Assembly: GCA_027492275.1 (NCBI GenBank)
Contig: JAPUFC010000097.1
Location: 229,314-293,313, forward strand
From: Mesorhizobium sp.
Lineage (GTDB): Bacteria > Pseudomonadota > Alphaproteobacteria > Rhizobiales > Rhizobiaceae
Reading direction: 5' to 3'
Length of the DNA: 64,000 nt
The position numbers were made by a program, and so were the translations under genes. Below, one piece after another: positions 1 to 8,725 of this stretch (its first letter is position 1; every line of letters starts with the position of its first letter). The notes beneath the pieces are model-generated. The model saw nothing but the letters and a program-made list of their open reading frames with translations. It was not told the origin of the DNA and made no database searches.

Positions 1-736
1 CCTTGTCGACCAGGAAGCTGGTGCCGACCGACTTCTTCTGCTCGCGCTCGACCGTGTTGCCGGCCTCGTCGAAGATGATCGCCGAATTGGCGGTCAGCAC
101 CGCCCAGTCGCCGTCCTCCAGATAAGTGATCTCATCGGTGAAAGGCGCGAGCGCGATGGCGTCGGAGCCCACGAACATCTCGCCGTCGCCATGGCCGATG
201 GCCAGCGGCGAGCCGCGCCGCGCCGCCACCAGAAGGTCCGTCTCGCCGTCGAACAGGATCGCCAGCGCGAAGGCGCCTGTCAGCCGCGCCAGCGTGTTGT
301 GAACGGCCTTCACCGGCTTGACGCCGCGGTCCAGCTCGCGCGTGACGAGCTGGGCGACCGCCTCGGTGTCGGTGTCGGTCTCGAACGTGTAGCCGTCGGC
401 CTCCAGCTCGGCGCGCAGCTCGGAGAAATTCTCGATGATGCCGTTGTGGACCACGGCCAGCCGCTTGGTCGCATGCGGGTGGGCGTTGCGCTCGTTCGGC
501 GCGCCGTGCGTGGCCCAGCGCGTGTGGCCGATGCCGATCAGCCCGTCCAGCGGCTCTTCCTTCAGCCGCTTCTCGAGGTTGACCAGCTTGCCCTCGGCGC
601 GGCGGCGCGTGAGGCGGCCGGTTTCCAGCGTGGCGACGCCGGCCGAATCGTAGCCGCGATATTCCAGCCGCTTCAGCGCGTCGACGAGAAGCGGCGCGAC
701 CGGTGTCTGGCCGATGATACCGACAATTCCGCACAT
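1..736 (-). CDS. glmS: Glutamine--fructose-6-phosphate aminotransferase, N-terminal part (runs off the left edge)
   Basis: GlmS makes glucosamine-6-phosphate from fructose-6-phosphate and glutamine, the first committed step of UDP-GlcNAc synthesis in the cytosol. About 245 codons are visible. The product starts MCGIVGIIG, so Cys2 becomes the N-terminal nucleophile of the class II glutaminase domain after Met removal. It continues with the family motifs RLEYRGYDSAG, GIGHTRWATHG and HNGIIEN. The sugar isomerase domains lie outside the window. The ATG at 736 is certain because Cys must follow it. The gene lies 163 bp downstream of glmU on the same strand, so both amino-sugar genes are probably co-expressed. 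Family assignment is secure; only the truncation by the window limits it. Confidence 0.97.
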   Translation of the reverse strand, partial: MCGIVGIIGQTPVAPLLVDALKRLEYRGYDSAGVATLETGRLTRRRAEGKLVNLEKRLKEEPLDGLIGIGHTRWATHGAPNERNAHPHATKRLAVVHNGIIENFSELRAELEADGYTFETDTDTEAVAQLVTRELDRGVKPVKAVHNTLARLTGAFALAILFDGETDLLVAARRGSPLAIGHGDGEMFVGSDAIALAPFTDEITYLEDGDWAVLTANSAIIFDEAGNTVEREQKKSVGTSFLVDK

Positions 737-899
737 GGGTTTTCGCCCCGAATCCCAGAGATGACGATCAGGCTTTTAAGCGATGGCGTGCAACAATCGG
801 AAGTCAATTTGCATTGCACTTCGTTTCAGCGCCGACGCTTATACCATCAGCCCGTCAGTTCTTCGCGCCTATCCTTAAAAGACGGTTAGCGGCCCGCCG

Positions 900-2246
900 C
901 TATTTCTTCGCGGCGGCCCGCAGCGCGCGCAGTTCGGTCGCCCGCTCCGGGATGGTCTTCTGGCGGGCGCGGCCGAAGGCCAGCGCGTTCTCCGGCACGT
1001 TCTCCGTGATGACGCTGCCGGAGGCGACATAGGCGCCGTCGCCGACCGAGACCGGCGCCACCAGCGAGGAGTTGGAGCCGATGAAGGCGCCCGCGCCGAT
1101 ATCGGTGACGAACTTCGAATAGCCGTCATAGTTGCAGGTGATGGTGCCGGCGCCGATGTTGGCGCCGGCGCCGATCCGGGCATCGCCGATATAGGTCAAA
1201 TGGTTGACCTTCGCGCCCGGCTCGATCCTGGCATGCTTGACCTCGCAGAAATTGCCGACCTTGGATTTCTCCTGCAGGTCCGCGCCGGGCCGCAGCCGGG
1301 CGAACGGCCCGACATTGCAGCCGTCGGCCACCGTGGCCCCCTCCAGATGGCTGAAGGCGTGGATTTTCGCCCCCGACGCCACCGTGACCCCCGGGCCGAA
1401 ATACACGTTGGGCTCCACCAGCGTGTCGGGGCCGATCTCGGTGTCATGCGCGAAATGGACGGTTTCGGGAGCGATGAGCGTCACGCCCGACAGCATCATC
1501 TCGCGGCGCTTGCGGCGCTGCCAGATGCCTTCCGCCTCGGCCAGTTCCAGCCGGTTGTTGATGCCCAGAACGCTTTCAGCGCTGGCTTCCGTCGCTACGA
1601 CCTTCAAGCCCGCCTGCGTGGCGATCTCGACGATGTCGGTGAGATAGTATTCGCCCTTGGCGTTGGAATTGCCGACCTTGTCCAGCAGCGCCAGCGCGTG
1701 CTCGCAGGCGATCGCCATCAGGCCGCCATTGCAGAATTTGATGCGCTGCTCCTCCAGCGAGGCGTCCTTTTCCTCGCGGATGGCGACCAGCCGTCCGTCC
1801 GATTCGATCAGGCGGCCGTAGCCCGTCGGGTTGTCGGTGCGGAAGCCCATGACGGCGACCGCAGCGCCTTCCGCCAGCCGCTCGCGCGCCTCGGCCAGCG
1901 CGCCGGCCTCCAGGAGCGGCGTGTCGCCGAACATGACGAGGATGTCGTCATGGCCGCGCGCGATCGCCGCGCGCGCCGCCAGCACGGCATGGGCGGTGCC
2001 CAGCCGCTTGTCCTGCGTGAAGAACTCGGCCCGCGGCGCGAAACCGGCCGCGGCCTTGCGCACCGCCTCGCCGCCGTGGCCGACGACGATGGCCAGCGAT
2101 CCGCCGCCGGCCATGTCCGCCGCCTTCACCACATGCCCGACGAGCGAAAGTCCGGCGACTTCATGCAGCACCTTCGGCTTCGCGCTTTTCATGCGCGTGC
2201 CCTCGCCGGCCGCGAGGATGATCGAGAGGCAGGAACGCTTTGTCAT
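900..2246 (-). CDS. glmU: Bifunctional N-acetylglucosamine-1-phosphate uridyltransferase/glucosamine-1-phosphate acetyltransferase
   Basis: GlmU acetylates glucosamine-1-phosphate and then couples it to UTP, giving UDP-GlcNAc for peptidoglycan and lipid A. The 448-aa product is full length for the family. The N-terminal nucleotidyltransferase signature LAAGEGTRM is at residues 11-19 with the Lys of the following KPK. From about residue 250 the chain is a hexapeptide-repeat left-handed beta-helix ([26 protein letters not shown]) ending in the acetyltransferase region. It is followed on the same strand by glmS, which supplies its substrate precursor. Confidence 0.97.
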   Translation of the reverse strand: MTKRSCLSIILAAGEGTRMKSAKPKVLHEVAGLSLVGHVVKAADMAGGGSLAIVVGHGGEAVRKAAAGFAPRAEFFTQDKRLGTAHAVLAARAAIARGHDDILVMFGDTPLLEAGALAEARERLAEGAAVAVMGFRTDNPTGYGRLIESDGRLVAIREEKDASLEEQRIKFCNGGLMAIACEHALALLDKVGNSNAKGEYYLTDIVEIATQAGLKVVATEASAESVLGINNRLELAEAEGIWQRRKRREMMLSGVTLIAPETVHFAHDTEIGPDTLVEPNVYFGPGVTVASGAKIHAFSHLEGATVADGCNVGPFARLRPGADLQEKSKVGNFCEVKHARIEPGAKVNHLTYIGDARIGAGANIGAGTITCNYDGYSKFVTDIGAGAFIGSNSSLVAPVSVGDGAYVASGSVITENVPENALAFGRARQKTIPERATELRALRAAAKK

Positions 2247-2324
2247 CGGGAATCCGGCTGCTTGGACGAGGCTGAATCGCGGCTCCTTCTAGCATCGCCG
2301 CTCGTCCGCACCAAATCGTGACGG

Positions 2325-3065
2325 TCAGCCGAGCGTGGCCAGCCAGGGAAAGGTTTCCAGCAGCCAGTAAGCCGCCGTCTGCACGCCGCCGGTGAGGAAC
2401 AACACGCCCGCCACGACAAGCAGCGCGCCGATGATTTTTTCCACCCGGCCGAGATGAACGCGGAATTGTCCGAGAAAGCGCATGAACGCCCCGGAAAACA
2501 GCGCCGCGATCAGGAAGGGGATGCCGAGCCCCAGCGAATAGACCGCGAGCAGCAGCGCGCCCTCGCCGATCGTCTCGCGCCCGCCCGCCAGCGTCAGGAT
2601 CGGCCCCAGCACAGGCCCGATGCAGGGCGTCCAGCCGAAGGCGAAGGCAAGCCCCATGACATAGGCGGCGACGGCGCTTGCCGGACGCCCCTGCGCCTGG
2701 AACCGGGCCTCGCGCGACAGCAGCGGGATTCTCAGGATGCCGAGGAAATTCAGCCCCATCAGGATGATGAGGATGCCGGCGGCGATCGCCAGCGGCTCCT
2801 GCCAGACCCTGAGCAGCCGGCCGATGGTCGAGGCGCCCGCGCCCAACGCGACGAAGACGGTGGAAAAACCGAGCACGAAGGCGAAGGCCGTGCCCAGCAG
2901 CGCAAGCTGCGCGCCCTTTGCCCGCACCGGGCCCTCGGCGCGAAAATCGTCCACCGACACGCCGGCCATGTAGCAGAGATAGGGCGGCACCAGCGGCAGC
3001 ACGCAGGGCGACAGGAAGGACAAGGCCCCCGCCCCCAACGCGCCGAGATAGCCGACATCCAACAT
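2325..3065 (-). CDS. ccdA: Cytochrome c biogenesis protein CcdA
   Basis: CcdA is an inner-membrane thiol-disulfide transporter that moves reducing equivalents from cytoplasmic thioredoxin to periplasmic acceptors for cytochrome c maturation. The 246-aa product has about six hydrophobic segments. It carries the two conserved cysteine sites: the first in SFLSPCVLPLVPPY near residue 20, and the second in FGWTPCIGPVLGP near residue 140. The intervening GFSTVFVALGA segment is also typical. The gene is monocistronic or follows glmU upstream; its stop is 78 bp from the glmU start. Short CcdA is the alternative to full-length DsbD, and the length fits CcdA. Confidence 0.95.
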   Translation of the reverse strand: MLDVGYLGALGAGALSFLSPCVLPLVPPYLCYMAGVSVDDFRAEGPVRAKGAQLALLGTAFAFVLGFSTVFVALGAGASTIGRLLRVWQEPLAIAAGILIILMGLNFLGILRIPLLSREARFQAQGRPASAVAAYVMGLAFAFGWTPCIGPVLGPILTLAGGRETIGEGALLLAVYSLGLGIPFLIAALFSGAFMRFLGQFRVHLGRVEKIIGALLVVAGVLFLTGGVQTAAYWLLETFPWLATLG

Positions 3066-3142
3066 CCGTCAACGCTCCTGACCAATCCGCGTCCGGCTAT
3101 AGTCGCGCCGGATGGGGCTTGCCAATCACGAGGCCGTAACCG

Positions 3143-3427
3143 TCAGCGCGGCGGCAGCGGCGTCTTCCGGTTGCTTGTGTTGAAATCGATGTCGTAGCGG
3201 ATCAGGCCCGAAACCTTCATCCGCGTGTTCTCGCCGATCTGGATGAAGCCGTCCTCGTCCTTGACGAATTTTTCGGCGTCGGGCGTCTCTTCGGTCGGCT
3301 TCACCAGCCGCAGATCCCTGTCCACGCCCGGCAGGTCGTCGCCCTTCTTTTTCTCGGCCGCCAGCGCGGGAGCGGCGAGCGCGACGGAAAGCAGGACGGA
3401 GGCGGCGATGCGAAGCGCGTGTGTCAT
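3143..3427 (-). CDS. Small exported protein of unknown function
   Basis: A 94-aa product starting MTHALRIAASVLLSVALAAP has a clear Sec signal peptide with a probable AxA cleavage site after ALAA. The mature part is short and charged (EKKKGDDLPGVDRD) and ends RKTPLPPR. I chose the ATG at 3427 because the signal peptide begins there; a start 12 codons earlier would put nonhydrophobic residues before it. I recognise no named domain. It lies between ccdA and a divergently oriented methyltransferase-like gene. A periplasmic location is inferred from the signal only. Confidence 0.75.
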   Translation of the reverse strand: MTHALRIAASVLLSVALAAPALAAEKKKGDDLPGVDRDLRLVKPTEETPDAEKFVKDEDGFIQIGENTRMKVSGLIRYDIDFNTSNRKTPLPPR

Positions 3428-3510
3428 GGCTGCGAGTATAGGACTTTGCCGCCCGAACGCCAACCGGGACGATTGGTCCAGCCGTCATTGCCGTTTGGCG
3501 GGACTCGAAT

Positions 3511-4041
3511 ATGGTGAAGCCCGACACTTTGGGAATGCCCATGAAGCGACTGACCCGTCTGGAAAAACTGCTGTTCCGGCTGGAAGCCCAGCATGCCTGC
3601 CTGGGCTGGGCGTTCGGCGAGATCGCGGCGTCGCCCGGCATCGTGTGCGAACTGGGCCTCGGCCACGGCCGCACCTATGATTTCCTGCGGGAGAATCTCC
3701 CCGGCCGCGACATCTACGTCTTCGACCGCGAGATCGACTGCTTCGAGGATTGCGTGCCGCCGGCGGACAGGATGTTCCTCGGCGAGATCGCCGAGACCCT
3801 CGACGAGGCGGCCGGGCGGCTGGGCGGCCAGGCCGTGCTGGTCCACTCCGACATGGGGTCCTACGACGCCGACCGCAACGCGGCCATGACCGCGCTTCTC
3901 GGCCGCAAGCTGCCGGACCTGCTCGCGCCGGGCGCGATCCTCCTGTCGGACCTGCCGCTGCGGGTTCCGTCGCTGACCGCCCTGCCCCTTCCGGCCGGCG
4001 CGCGAGGCGACAGCTACCATCTGTTCAGGAAGCAGGGCTGA
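3511..4041 (+). CDS. Class I SAM-dependent methyltransferase-like protein
   Basis: The 176-aa product contains a SAM-binding Rossmann motif I of the form VCELGLGHGRTYDFLRE (about residues 45-61), followed by an acidic residue after the second strand (YVFDRE). A later VLVHSDMGSYD segment resembles motif II/post-I. This is the pattern of the short class I methyltransferase-like proteins common in rhizobia; the substrate is unknown. An in-frame ATG at 3535 (MPMKRLTRLEK) is an equally plausible start. It is the last host gene before the prophage, ending 27 bp before attL, and was not interrupted by integration. Confidence 0.8.
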   Translation: MVKPDTLGMPMKRLTRLEKLLFRLEAQHACLGWAFGEIAASPGIVCELGLGHGRTYDFLRENLPGRDIYVFDREIDCFEDCVPPADRMFLGEIAETLDEAAGRLGGQAVLVHSDMGSYDADRNAAMTALLGRKLPDLLAPGAILLSDLPLRVPSLTALPLPAGARGDSYHLFRKQG

Positions 4042-4068
4042 TCGAGCGGCGGCAGGATTCGGTTGGAA

Positions 4069-4116
4069 GATGGTGAGCCGGGAGGGGATCGAACCCTCGA
4101 CCACATGATTAAAAGT
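4069..4116. repeat. attL, 48-bp attachment core
   Basis: This stretch is identical to 44137-44184 and matches the tRNA-Lys 3' half from the anticodon loop to the CCA end. Beyond 4116 the sequence no longer matches the tRNA, so no functional tRNA exists here. It is the original 3' end of the host gene, displaced by integration. Confidence 0.95.
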
Positions 4117-4184
4117 TTAACGGTCGAATCCGACGACCAAATACTTAGCGGAAGTACCCTGCAAATCTCTCACAATCAAGGCCA

Positions 4185-4553
4185 CTAGCAGTTTCGCGTT
4201 TCGCCAGGCGTGATCGTCGTGCTGCCGTCGATAATCTGGTAGATCACGAATGAGCGTGGATTTCTGCAAACGTGATTATGGATGCCGACGTTGCGATCGG
4301 GCCGGCCGGCTGCGCGGCACGGCCGGCAAACCAGAAGCGGCGCGAGGTCCCAATGCATCCCGGGATTGTGTGGCCCAAGACGAGCTGCGAGGTGCACCAA
4401 GTTCAGCCTCGCGCGATGATGGCACCCATTGTTGTGGCAATGGGCGGTGACCTCCTCGCCGTCCGCGATCTTGAAGGCGATCGTTTCGACGTGCGGCCAC
4501 CGCTCGGGCAGCGGGAAGATGGCGGGACGGAGATCGCCGGCTGTGATCGTCAT
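4185..4553 (-). CDS. Phage hypothetical protein with Cys/His zinc-ribbon-like pattern
   Basis: The 122-aa product is the left-most prophage gene. It has a CHNNGCHH segment, then an RLNLVHLAARLGP helix, and a second pair in LLVCRPCRAAGRPDRNV. This looks like a small zinc-ribbon protein of the kind found in many rhizobial prophages, but the first pair is followed by extra histidines and the C-terminal tail is unrelated. Function is unknown. It follows the lysis genes at a 33-bp distance and could be a moron or a late accessory gene. Confidence 0.5.
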   Translation of the reverse strand: MTITAGDLRPAIFPLPERWPHVETIAFKIADGEEVTAHCHNNGCHHRARLNLVHLAARLGPHNPGMHWDLAPLLVCRPCRAAGRPDRNVGIHNHVCRNPRSFVIYQIIDGSTTITPGETRNC

Positions 4554-4586
4554 GAGAACAGAATAGGAACAAATCCCTAGCCGCTG

Positions 4587-4931
4587 TCAAGGCGGCGGCC
4601 GCCCCGTCACATAGGTGTAGATCCCGAACAGCCAGCCGGCGAAGGTCACGATCGCGATGCCGGTGCGTATCAGGAAACGCCCGACCGATCCTGCTCCTTC
4701 GGCTTTGAGGCGAAGGGTGGACACGTCGTCGGTCACGAGCTTCATTGTGCTGGTCTGGTTCTTGACCGCGAAAAGGTCGGCCTCAAGATGCGTCGTGCGG
4801 ATCACCAGAGCGTCTAGCCGCTGGTGAAGGTTCTCGCGACTCTTGTCCGCGCGCTCCAGCCGATCGTCCAGCGCTTCCAGCTTGCCCAGGATGATGCCAA
4901 GTGTGCGCTCGACATTGCTCTGCGCCGGCAT
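4587..4931 (-). CDS. DUF1515-like coiled-coil membrane protein
   Basis: The 114-aa product has a long charged helical region (LGKLEALDDRLERADKSREN, then HQRLDALVIRTTHLEADL) followed by one hydrophobic segment (FLIRTGIAIVTFAGWLFGIY) near the C terminus. This arrangement matches the DUF1515 family seen in rhizobial prophages. It starts three bases after the last sense codon of the o-spanin-like gene (TAG then ATG), so it belongs to the lysis cassette. A role in the holin/lysis complex is plausible from position and topology but is not shown by the sequence. Confidence 0.65.
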   Translation of the reverse strand: MPAQSNVERTLGIILGKLEALDDRLERADKSRENLHQRLDALVIRTTHLEADLFAVKNQTSTMKLVTDDVSTLRLKAEGAGSVGRFLIRTGIAIVTFAGWLFGIYTYVTGRPPP

Positions 4932-5186
4932 CTACTGCCGGCTTTCCCGCCCATGCCGGGCGCATTCGCTCTTGGTCCACACGCCGCCGCCGCACAGGCC
5001 CGCCGCCGTTTCGTCGATCTTGTTCTGGTCGGCCGGCGTCCTGCCGCGCGCGCCGATCAGCGATGTCCCGACGACGGGTCTCAGGCCCTCAACGGTCACA
5101 GGTGCCGGTCGCGAAGTCGAACACGCCGCCGCGAGCATCGCAGTCGCGCAGAGCGCCGCGCCAGTCTTCAGCCTTCGAGCCCGCAT
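4932..5186 (-). CDS. Putative outer-membrane spanin lipoprotein (Rz1-like)
   Basis: The 84-aa product begins with a lipoprotein signal peptide (MRARRLKTGAALCATAM) ending in the lipobox LAAAC, so Cys22 is the likely lipidated residue. The mature chain is about 63 residues. Its start lies inside the 3' part of the i-spanin-like gene in another reading frame (98-bp overlap), the classic Rz/Rz1 nested layout of lambdoid lysis cassettes. O-spanins bridge from the outer membrane to the inner-membrane partner to fuse membranes at lysis. The assignment rests on lipobox, size and nesting; sequence alone is too divergent to prove it. Confidence 0.65.
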   Translation of the reverse strand: MRARRLKTGAALCATAMLAAACSTSRPAPVTVEGLRPVVGTSLIGARGRTPADQNKIDETAAGLCGGGVWTKSECARHGRESRQ

Positions 5187-5352
5187 GGGCGTTTTCCTTT
5201 CCGATCCGTTCGACGATGGAAGCCTGGGCGATGGCGCGGCCGTCCAGACGTCCCCACGCGTATCCGACGCCGAACAACCCGCCGGCGATGCAAAGTACGC
5301 CTACGGCCTTCCCTGCGGGCGTGAGGGCATAGGCGGCCAGCGTCGACAGCAT
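5089..5352 (-). CDS. Putative inner-membrane spanin (Rz-like)
   Basis: The 87-aa product starts MLSTLAAYALTPAGKAVG and has one N-terminal hydrophobic segment (AVGVLCIAGGLFGVGYAWG). A periplasmic tail with two late cysteines (LRDCDARGG and GTCDR) follows. The ATG at 5352 overlaps the endolysin stop as TGATG, showing translational coupling, and the 3' part contains the start of the lipoprotein gene in another frame. The short tail lacks an obvious long coiled coil, which is unusual for Rz. The nested arrangement is the main evidence. An alternative is a small phage membrane protein of other function. Confidence 0.6.
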   Translation of the reverse strand: MLSTLAAYALTPAGKAVGVLCIAGGLFGVGYAWGRLDGRAIAQASIVERIGKENAHAGSKAEDWRGALRDCDARGGVFDFATGTCDR

Positions 5353-6128
5353 CACGCCGCCTTCCACTCGTCGCGGATGGACTTCACGCGCCGCACGAGC
5401 TGCCGGCCGCCGAGCAGCGACACGACGGCGACGATCAGCACGATGCCGATCAGCAGCAGAACGATGTCCGGGTTGTCGCGAAACCATCCGATCAGACCGG
5501 TGGCGGGCGCGGCGATCAGCCATTCCCACCATTTCCGTTTTTCCTGCTTCTCGGCTTCCTTGACGACTTCCACCGGCACGACAGGTTCCTTGACGACGTC
5601 CTTCGGCTGGCCCTCGCGGTGGCGATCCCGAACCTTCGCCAGAACACCGCGCACGCGGGCCGGCGTCACGGCGGCGTTCTGGCCGCCATAGTAGCTCTTG
5701 CCGGCCGTCGTCGGCAGCGAGGCCCATTCCTGCGCCAGGTTGTCGATCAGCGTGTTTTCGCGCAGCCGGCCGGCCAGATACTTGTCGATGCCGCGCTGGC
5801 CGAGCAGGAAGCAGGCCATGCGGTCCTGGCAATCGGCATCGAATTTGAGCGCGCCCGGCAAATTCAACGTCTGGCGAATGCCGCGCAGGGTTTTCCCGAC
5901 GATCTGGTAGCGGCCCACCGCCGAGCTGTTCCAGCGGTTGTCGGGATGTTTGAGCATGCGCGCCTGCAACGCTTCGATCGAAGTCAGCGTCATGCTCACC
6001 AGGTCGACGTCGCCGCCAGTGAACGCCCCGTAGGCAAGGGTCTCGTTGTAGCCGCGCCCCTTGTCCGCCCCTTCGGTGAAGCCGATCAGGTCGAGCAACG
6101 GGCGATAGACGAAATATTTGTCCTGCAT
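5352..6128 (-). CDS. Lambda R-like endolysin (GH104-type) with a C-terminal membrane anchor
   Basis: The N-terminal ~150 residues resemble the lambda R lytic transglycosylase family: LLDLIGFTEGADKGRGYNET with probable catalytic Glu19, then NSSAVGRYQIVGKTLRGI and an AQEWASLPTTAGKSYYGG segment. A basic/valine-rich linker (VVKEPVVPVEVVKEAEKQEK) leads to a weaker hydrophobic stretch and a strong transmembrane segment (IVLLLIGIVLIVAVVSLLGG) near the C terminus. No signal peptide is present. Attachment of a soluble R-type enzyme to the membrane suggests a lysis mode in which export or membrane tethering is built in. The gene sits between the tailspike and the spanins. Confidence 0.85.
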   Translation of the reverse strand: MQDKYFVYRPLLDLIGFTEGADKGRGYNETLAYGAFTGGDVDLVSMTLTSIEALQARMLKHPDNRWNSSAVGRYQIVGKTLRGIRQTLNLPGALKFDADCQDRMACFLLGQRGIDKYLAGRLRENTLIDNLAQEWASLPTTAGKSYYGGQNAAVTPARVRGVLAKVRDRHREGQPKDVVKEPVVPVEVVKEAEKQEKRKWWEWLIAAPATGLIGWFRDNPDIVLLLIGIVLIVAVVSLLGGRQLVRRVKSIRDEWKAA

Positions 6129-6137
6129 GGTTCGCTC

Positions 6138-8666
6138 CTAAGCCGCCACGTTGGCGAACGCCTTCCACACCGCCGTGCCGCCCACGCCGGCGGTCGTGCA
6201 AATCCAGCCCGGCGAGCCGGCGGCCGCGACGTTGGATTTCCAGATGATGTCGCCGACCTCGTAGGTCTGGTCGACGTCGGTCGGAACGGCCGTGCCGAAG
6301 GCCTGCATCCGCCCACCGACGAACTTGGGCAGGCTCGGATGGTCGATCAGGTCGCCGGCCATCTGCCGCGACAGCGGCACGATGGTTTCGCAAATGGTCA
6401 GCTCTCCGGGAACGAGATATTCGGCGCCGTTGGCCAGCACGGCGCTATGGTTGACGTAGATGACGGCATAGATGCGCGTCGCATCTTCCTGCACGGTCAC
6501 CTCGTTGAACATGAAGTTCCAGTCGCCCGCCACGGCGAGCGTGTTCCTGGTCGGCGAATTGACCGTGACGCTGCCATTGTAGGACTGCACGAGGATGCCG
6601 GGCAGCCTGGTGCGGGTATTGTCGTTCGGATACTCGGCGATCGCCGGCACATAGACCCACGCACCGAAGCGGATCGTCTTGCCGCGCAGCGCGACGACCG
6701 GCTCGCCCTCGATGATCCACTGGTTGTTGTTGAAGGCCTGTCCGTTGACCGCCGTCAGCTTCGGCGCGAACCGCCCCCTGCGCACGACGGACGTTTCCTG
6801 CGAGATGGTCGCGTTGGACGGCGCGACATTGGCCCAGCCGCGCAGCCACACATCGAAGGTGCGGTTGGCGAAGTAGTTCCAGGCCGTCCCCACGTTGCGG
6901 CTGCCGTCGCTCAGCCACGGCGTCGACGGCGTGGCGAGGTCCAGAACGCGGAAGTTCTTCGTGTTCGCCGTTGTGCCGATGATCTTACGGAAGGTGCTCG
7001 CAGAGCCGCGCCCCGTCACCTCCAGCCCATCCACCTTATCGAAGGACAGCGCCGGCACGCCGCCGTCCGCATACAGGGCTACCCTGACGTTGCGGATGCG
7101 CACCTGCTGGCATTCCGTCGTTCCGCCCACGAGCAGGAAGGGCGTGGACCTTTGCGCCGCCGGCGTTACTTCCCAGTAGGGCGTCTCGAAGGTGACGGCG
7201 CTGCACCCGTCGATGGTGGCGGGAAGCGTGTTGATCTTGCCCCCCTCGTCGATCAGCTGCCGGAACAGCACCGCGCCCGTGCTGCCGAAGATTTCGAAGG
7301 ACTTCTTGCAGTTTTCGAGCCGCAGGTTGAGGTCCGCTGAATTGATCGTGTCGCCCTTGAAGCCGAGGTCGCACGCATTCGCCCACACATTGTCGGCGGT
7401 GATGATGAAGCCCCGGATATCGAGGCTCACGGCCAGGCCGTTGGAGCGGATGTTCTGGAGGTGAAGCCGGTTCGTGAAAACGCTCGGCGTGCCGAACTTG
7501 AAGCCCGTGGCGTTCATGGCCGGCCATGCGTCGATCAGGTACTTCGCGAAGTCGAACCCCGAGGCCGTGATCGCCACGTCGGCGACCTTTATGGAGCCCG
7601 GGCTCGTGAAGGCGAAGACCGGCGTCCCGTTGGTGATACCGCACGTCACACGCGTCTGTCCAACCGCGCCTTGCAGGCCGCCGGCGCTGATCGTCACGGT
7701 GGAGTTGATCCTATGCTGCGGGCAAAGCTGCCAGCGCACGCCCAGCGCGTTGGCGGCGTCGTGCGTGGCCTGGATCGCCGCCGCGTCGTCGGTGGCGCCG
7801 TTCGCCGCCGCGCCCAGCATGGCGGGCGTCAGCACGGGCTCGGCCACCTCCCACCACGCGCCGTCCGCCGACCTCACCTTGCCCGCGTGCGACGGCTCGG
7901 AAACCGCCCGCCTGTAGAGCGCAGCGCCGCCGTCGCCGGCGGCCCCGTAGCCGCCCGTGCGCACGGCCGTGCGCAGCACGCCGACATTGGCGAGCGACAG
8001 CGCCGTGCGGCTGTCATAGTCGGGTCGCTCCAGCGGCTGGTAGTTGCCGCCGATCAGGCTCGCCAGCGCCTTGTCGCCGGCCTCGCGCAGGAAGGCCTCG
8101 TTGACGATCGCGGCGATGCGGGCTTCGATTTCGGCCTGCACGGCGGCATTCAGCACCGGCAGGTTGAGCCCGCCCACGATGTTGCCGGCCCCGTCGCTCA
8201 CCATCGCGTCGCCGGCGGCCCCGGCGGCGTCGATCGAGCCGCCGCCGCTGCCGGGAACCGTCGAGCGCCAGGCGCGGCCGATGTCGCGGCGCAGCTCGGA
8301 ATTCTCGCTCGACGTCTTGGTCAGCTGCTTTTCCAGCTGCACGCCGTCGATTGAGCCGCCCCTGGTCACGGCCGCCTCGCGCTCGGCCACGCGCGCGGCG
8401 CGGTGAAACCAGCTCGTCGTCGCCGGCACGGCCGTCGCGAAGGTCACGGAGAAGGTGTCGAAGTCCAGCGCGGCGGTCTTGGCGATCGTGAAGCCGGCAG
8501 ACAGCTTGGAGAAGGCGGCCGCCCCTTGAGGCTTCGTCCACACCTCGACGTCGACGACGTCGAAGACCTTGTAACCGGACGGGCCATAGGGACCGGCCGT
8601 GCCGTTGCCGACGAGAACCGTCGATTCGCGCGTCTCGCGCGGGAGCGGATAAGGGGTCGCAGCCAT
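6138..8666 (-). CDS. Tailspike/tail fibre protein with beta-helix
   Basis: The 842-aa product begins with a region resembling the virion-binding N-terminal domain of T7-type tail fibres (GPYGPSGYKVFDVVDVEVWT, then a helical linker QLEKQLTKTSSENSELRRDIG). A central part (about residues 280-560) has the repetitive N/D/G/V pattern of right-handed beta-helix tailspikes. The C-terminal part looks like a beta-sandwich carbohydrate-binding module and a trimer end. It would recognise, and possibly cut, surface polysaccharide. The gene is transcribed just before the lysis cassette, and a GCAACTGAC motif lies about 30 bp upstream of its ATG. Confidence 0.8.
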   Translation of the reverse strand: MAATPYPLPRETRESTVLVGNGTAGPYGPSGYKVFDVVDVEVWTKPQGAAAFSKLSAGFTIAKTAALDFDTFSVTFATAVPATTSWFHRAARVAEREAAVTRGGSIDGVQLEKQLTKTSSENSELRRDIGRAWRSTVPGSGGGSIDAAGAAGDAMVSDGAGNIVGGLNLPVLNAAVQAEIEARIAAIVNEAFLREAGDKALASLIGGNYQPLERPDYDSRTALSLANVGVLRTAVRTGGYGAAGDGGAALYRRAVSEPSHAGKVRSADGAWWEVAEPVLTPAMLGAAANGATDDAAAIQATHDAANALGVRWQLCPQHRINSTVTISAGGLQGAVGQTRVTCGITNGTPVFAFTSPGSIKVADVAITASGFDFAKYLIDAWPAMNATGFKFGTPSVFTNRLHLQNIRSNGLAVSLDIRGFIITADNVWANACDLGFKGDTINSADLNLRLENCKKSFEIFGSTGAVLFRQLIDEGGKINTLPATIDGCSAVTFETPYWEVTPAAQRSTPFLLVGGTTECQQVRIRNVRVALYADGGVPALSFDKVDGLEVTGRGSASTFRKIIGTTANTKNFRVLDLATPSTPWLSDGSRNVGTAWNYFANRTFDVWLRGWANVAPSNATISQETSVVRRGRFAPKLTAVNGQAFNNNQWIIEGEPVVALRGKTIRFGAWVYVPAIAEYPNDNTRTRLPGILVQSYNGSVTVNSPTRNTLAVAGDWNFMFNEVTVQEDATRIYAVIYVNHSAVLANGAEYLVPGELTICETIVPLSRQMAGDLIDHPSLPKFVGGRMQAFGTAVPTDVDQTYEVGDIIWKSNVAAAGSPGWICTTAGVGGTAVWKAFANVAA

Positions 8667-8695
8667 GACGGCGAGGATGACTCGCCGGCGATGGC

Positions 8696-8704
8696 GTCAG
8701 TTGC
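8696..8704 (-). promoter_or_regulatory. GCAACTGAC motif upstream of tailspike gene
   Basis: Read on the minus strand this is GCAACTGAC followed by GC-rich sequence, 30 bases before the tailspike ATG. The same 9-mer occurs in four other intergenic places in the prophage, always pointing along late-gene transcription. Its function is inferred only. Confidence 0.4.
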
Positions 8705-8725
8705 GCGCGCTGCCGGACTCAGAAG

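Noticed and set aside
4071-4116. Possible second tRNA-Lys at the left end
   Set aside because: Only the 3' half matches; sequence beyond 4116 does not complete the cloverleaf. It is the attL remnant.
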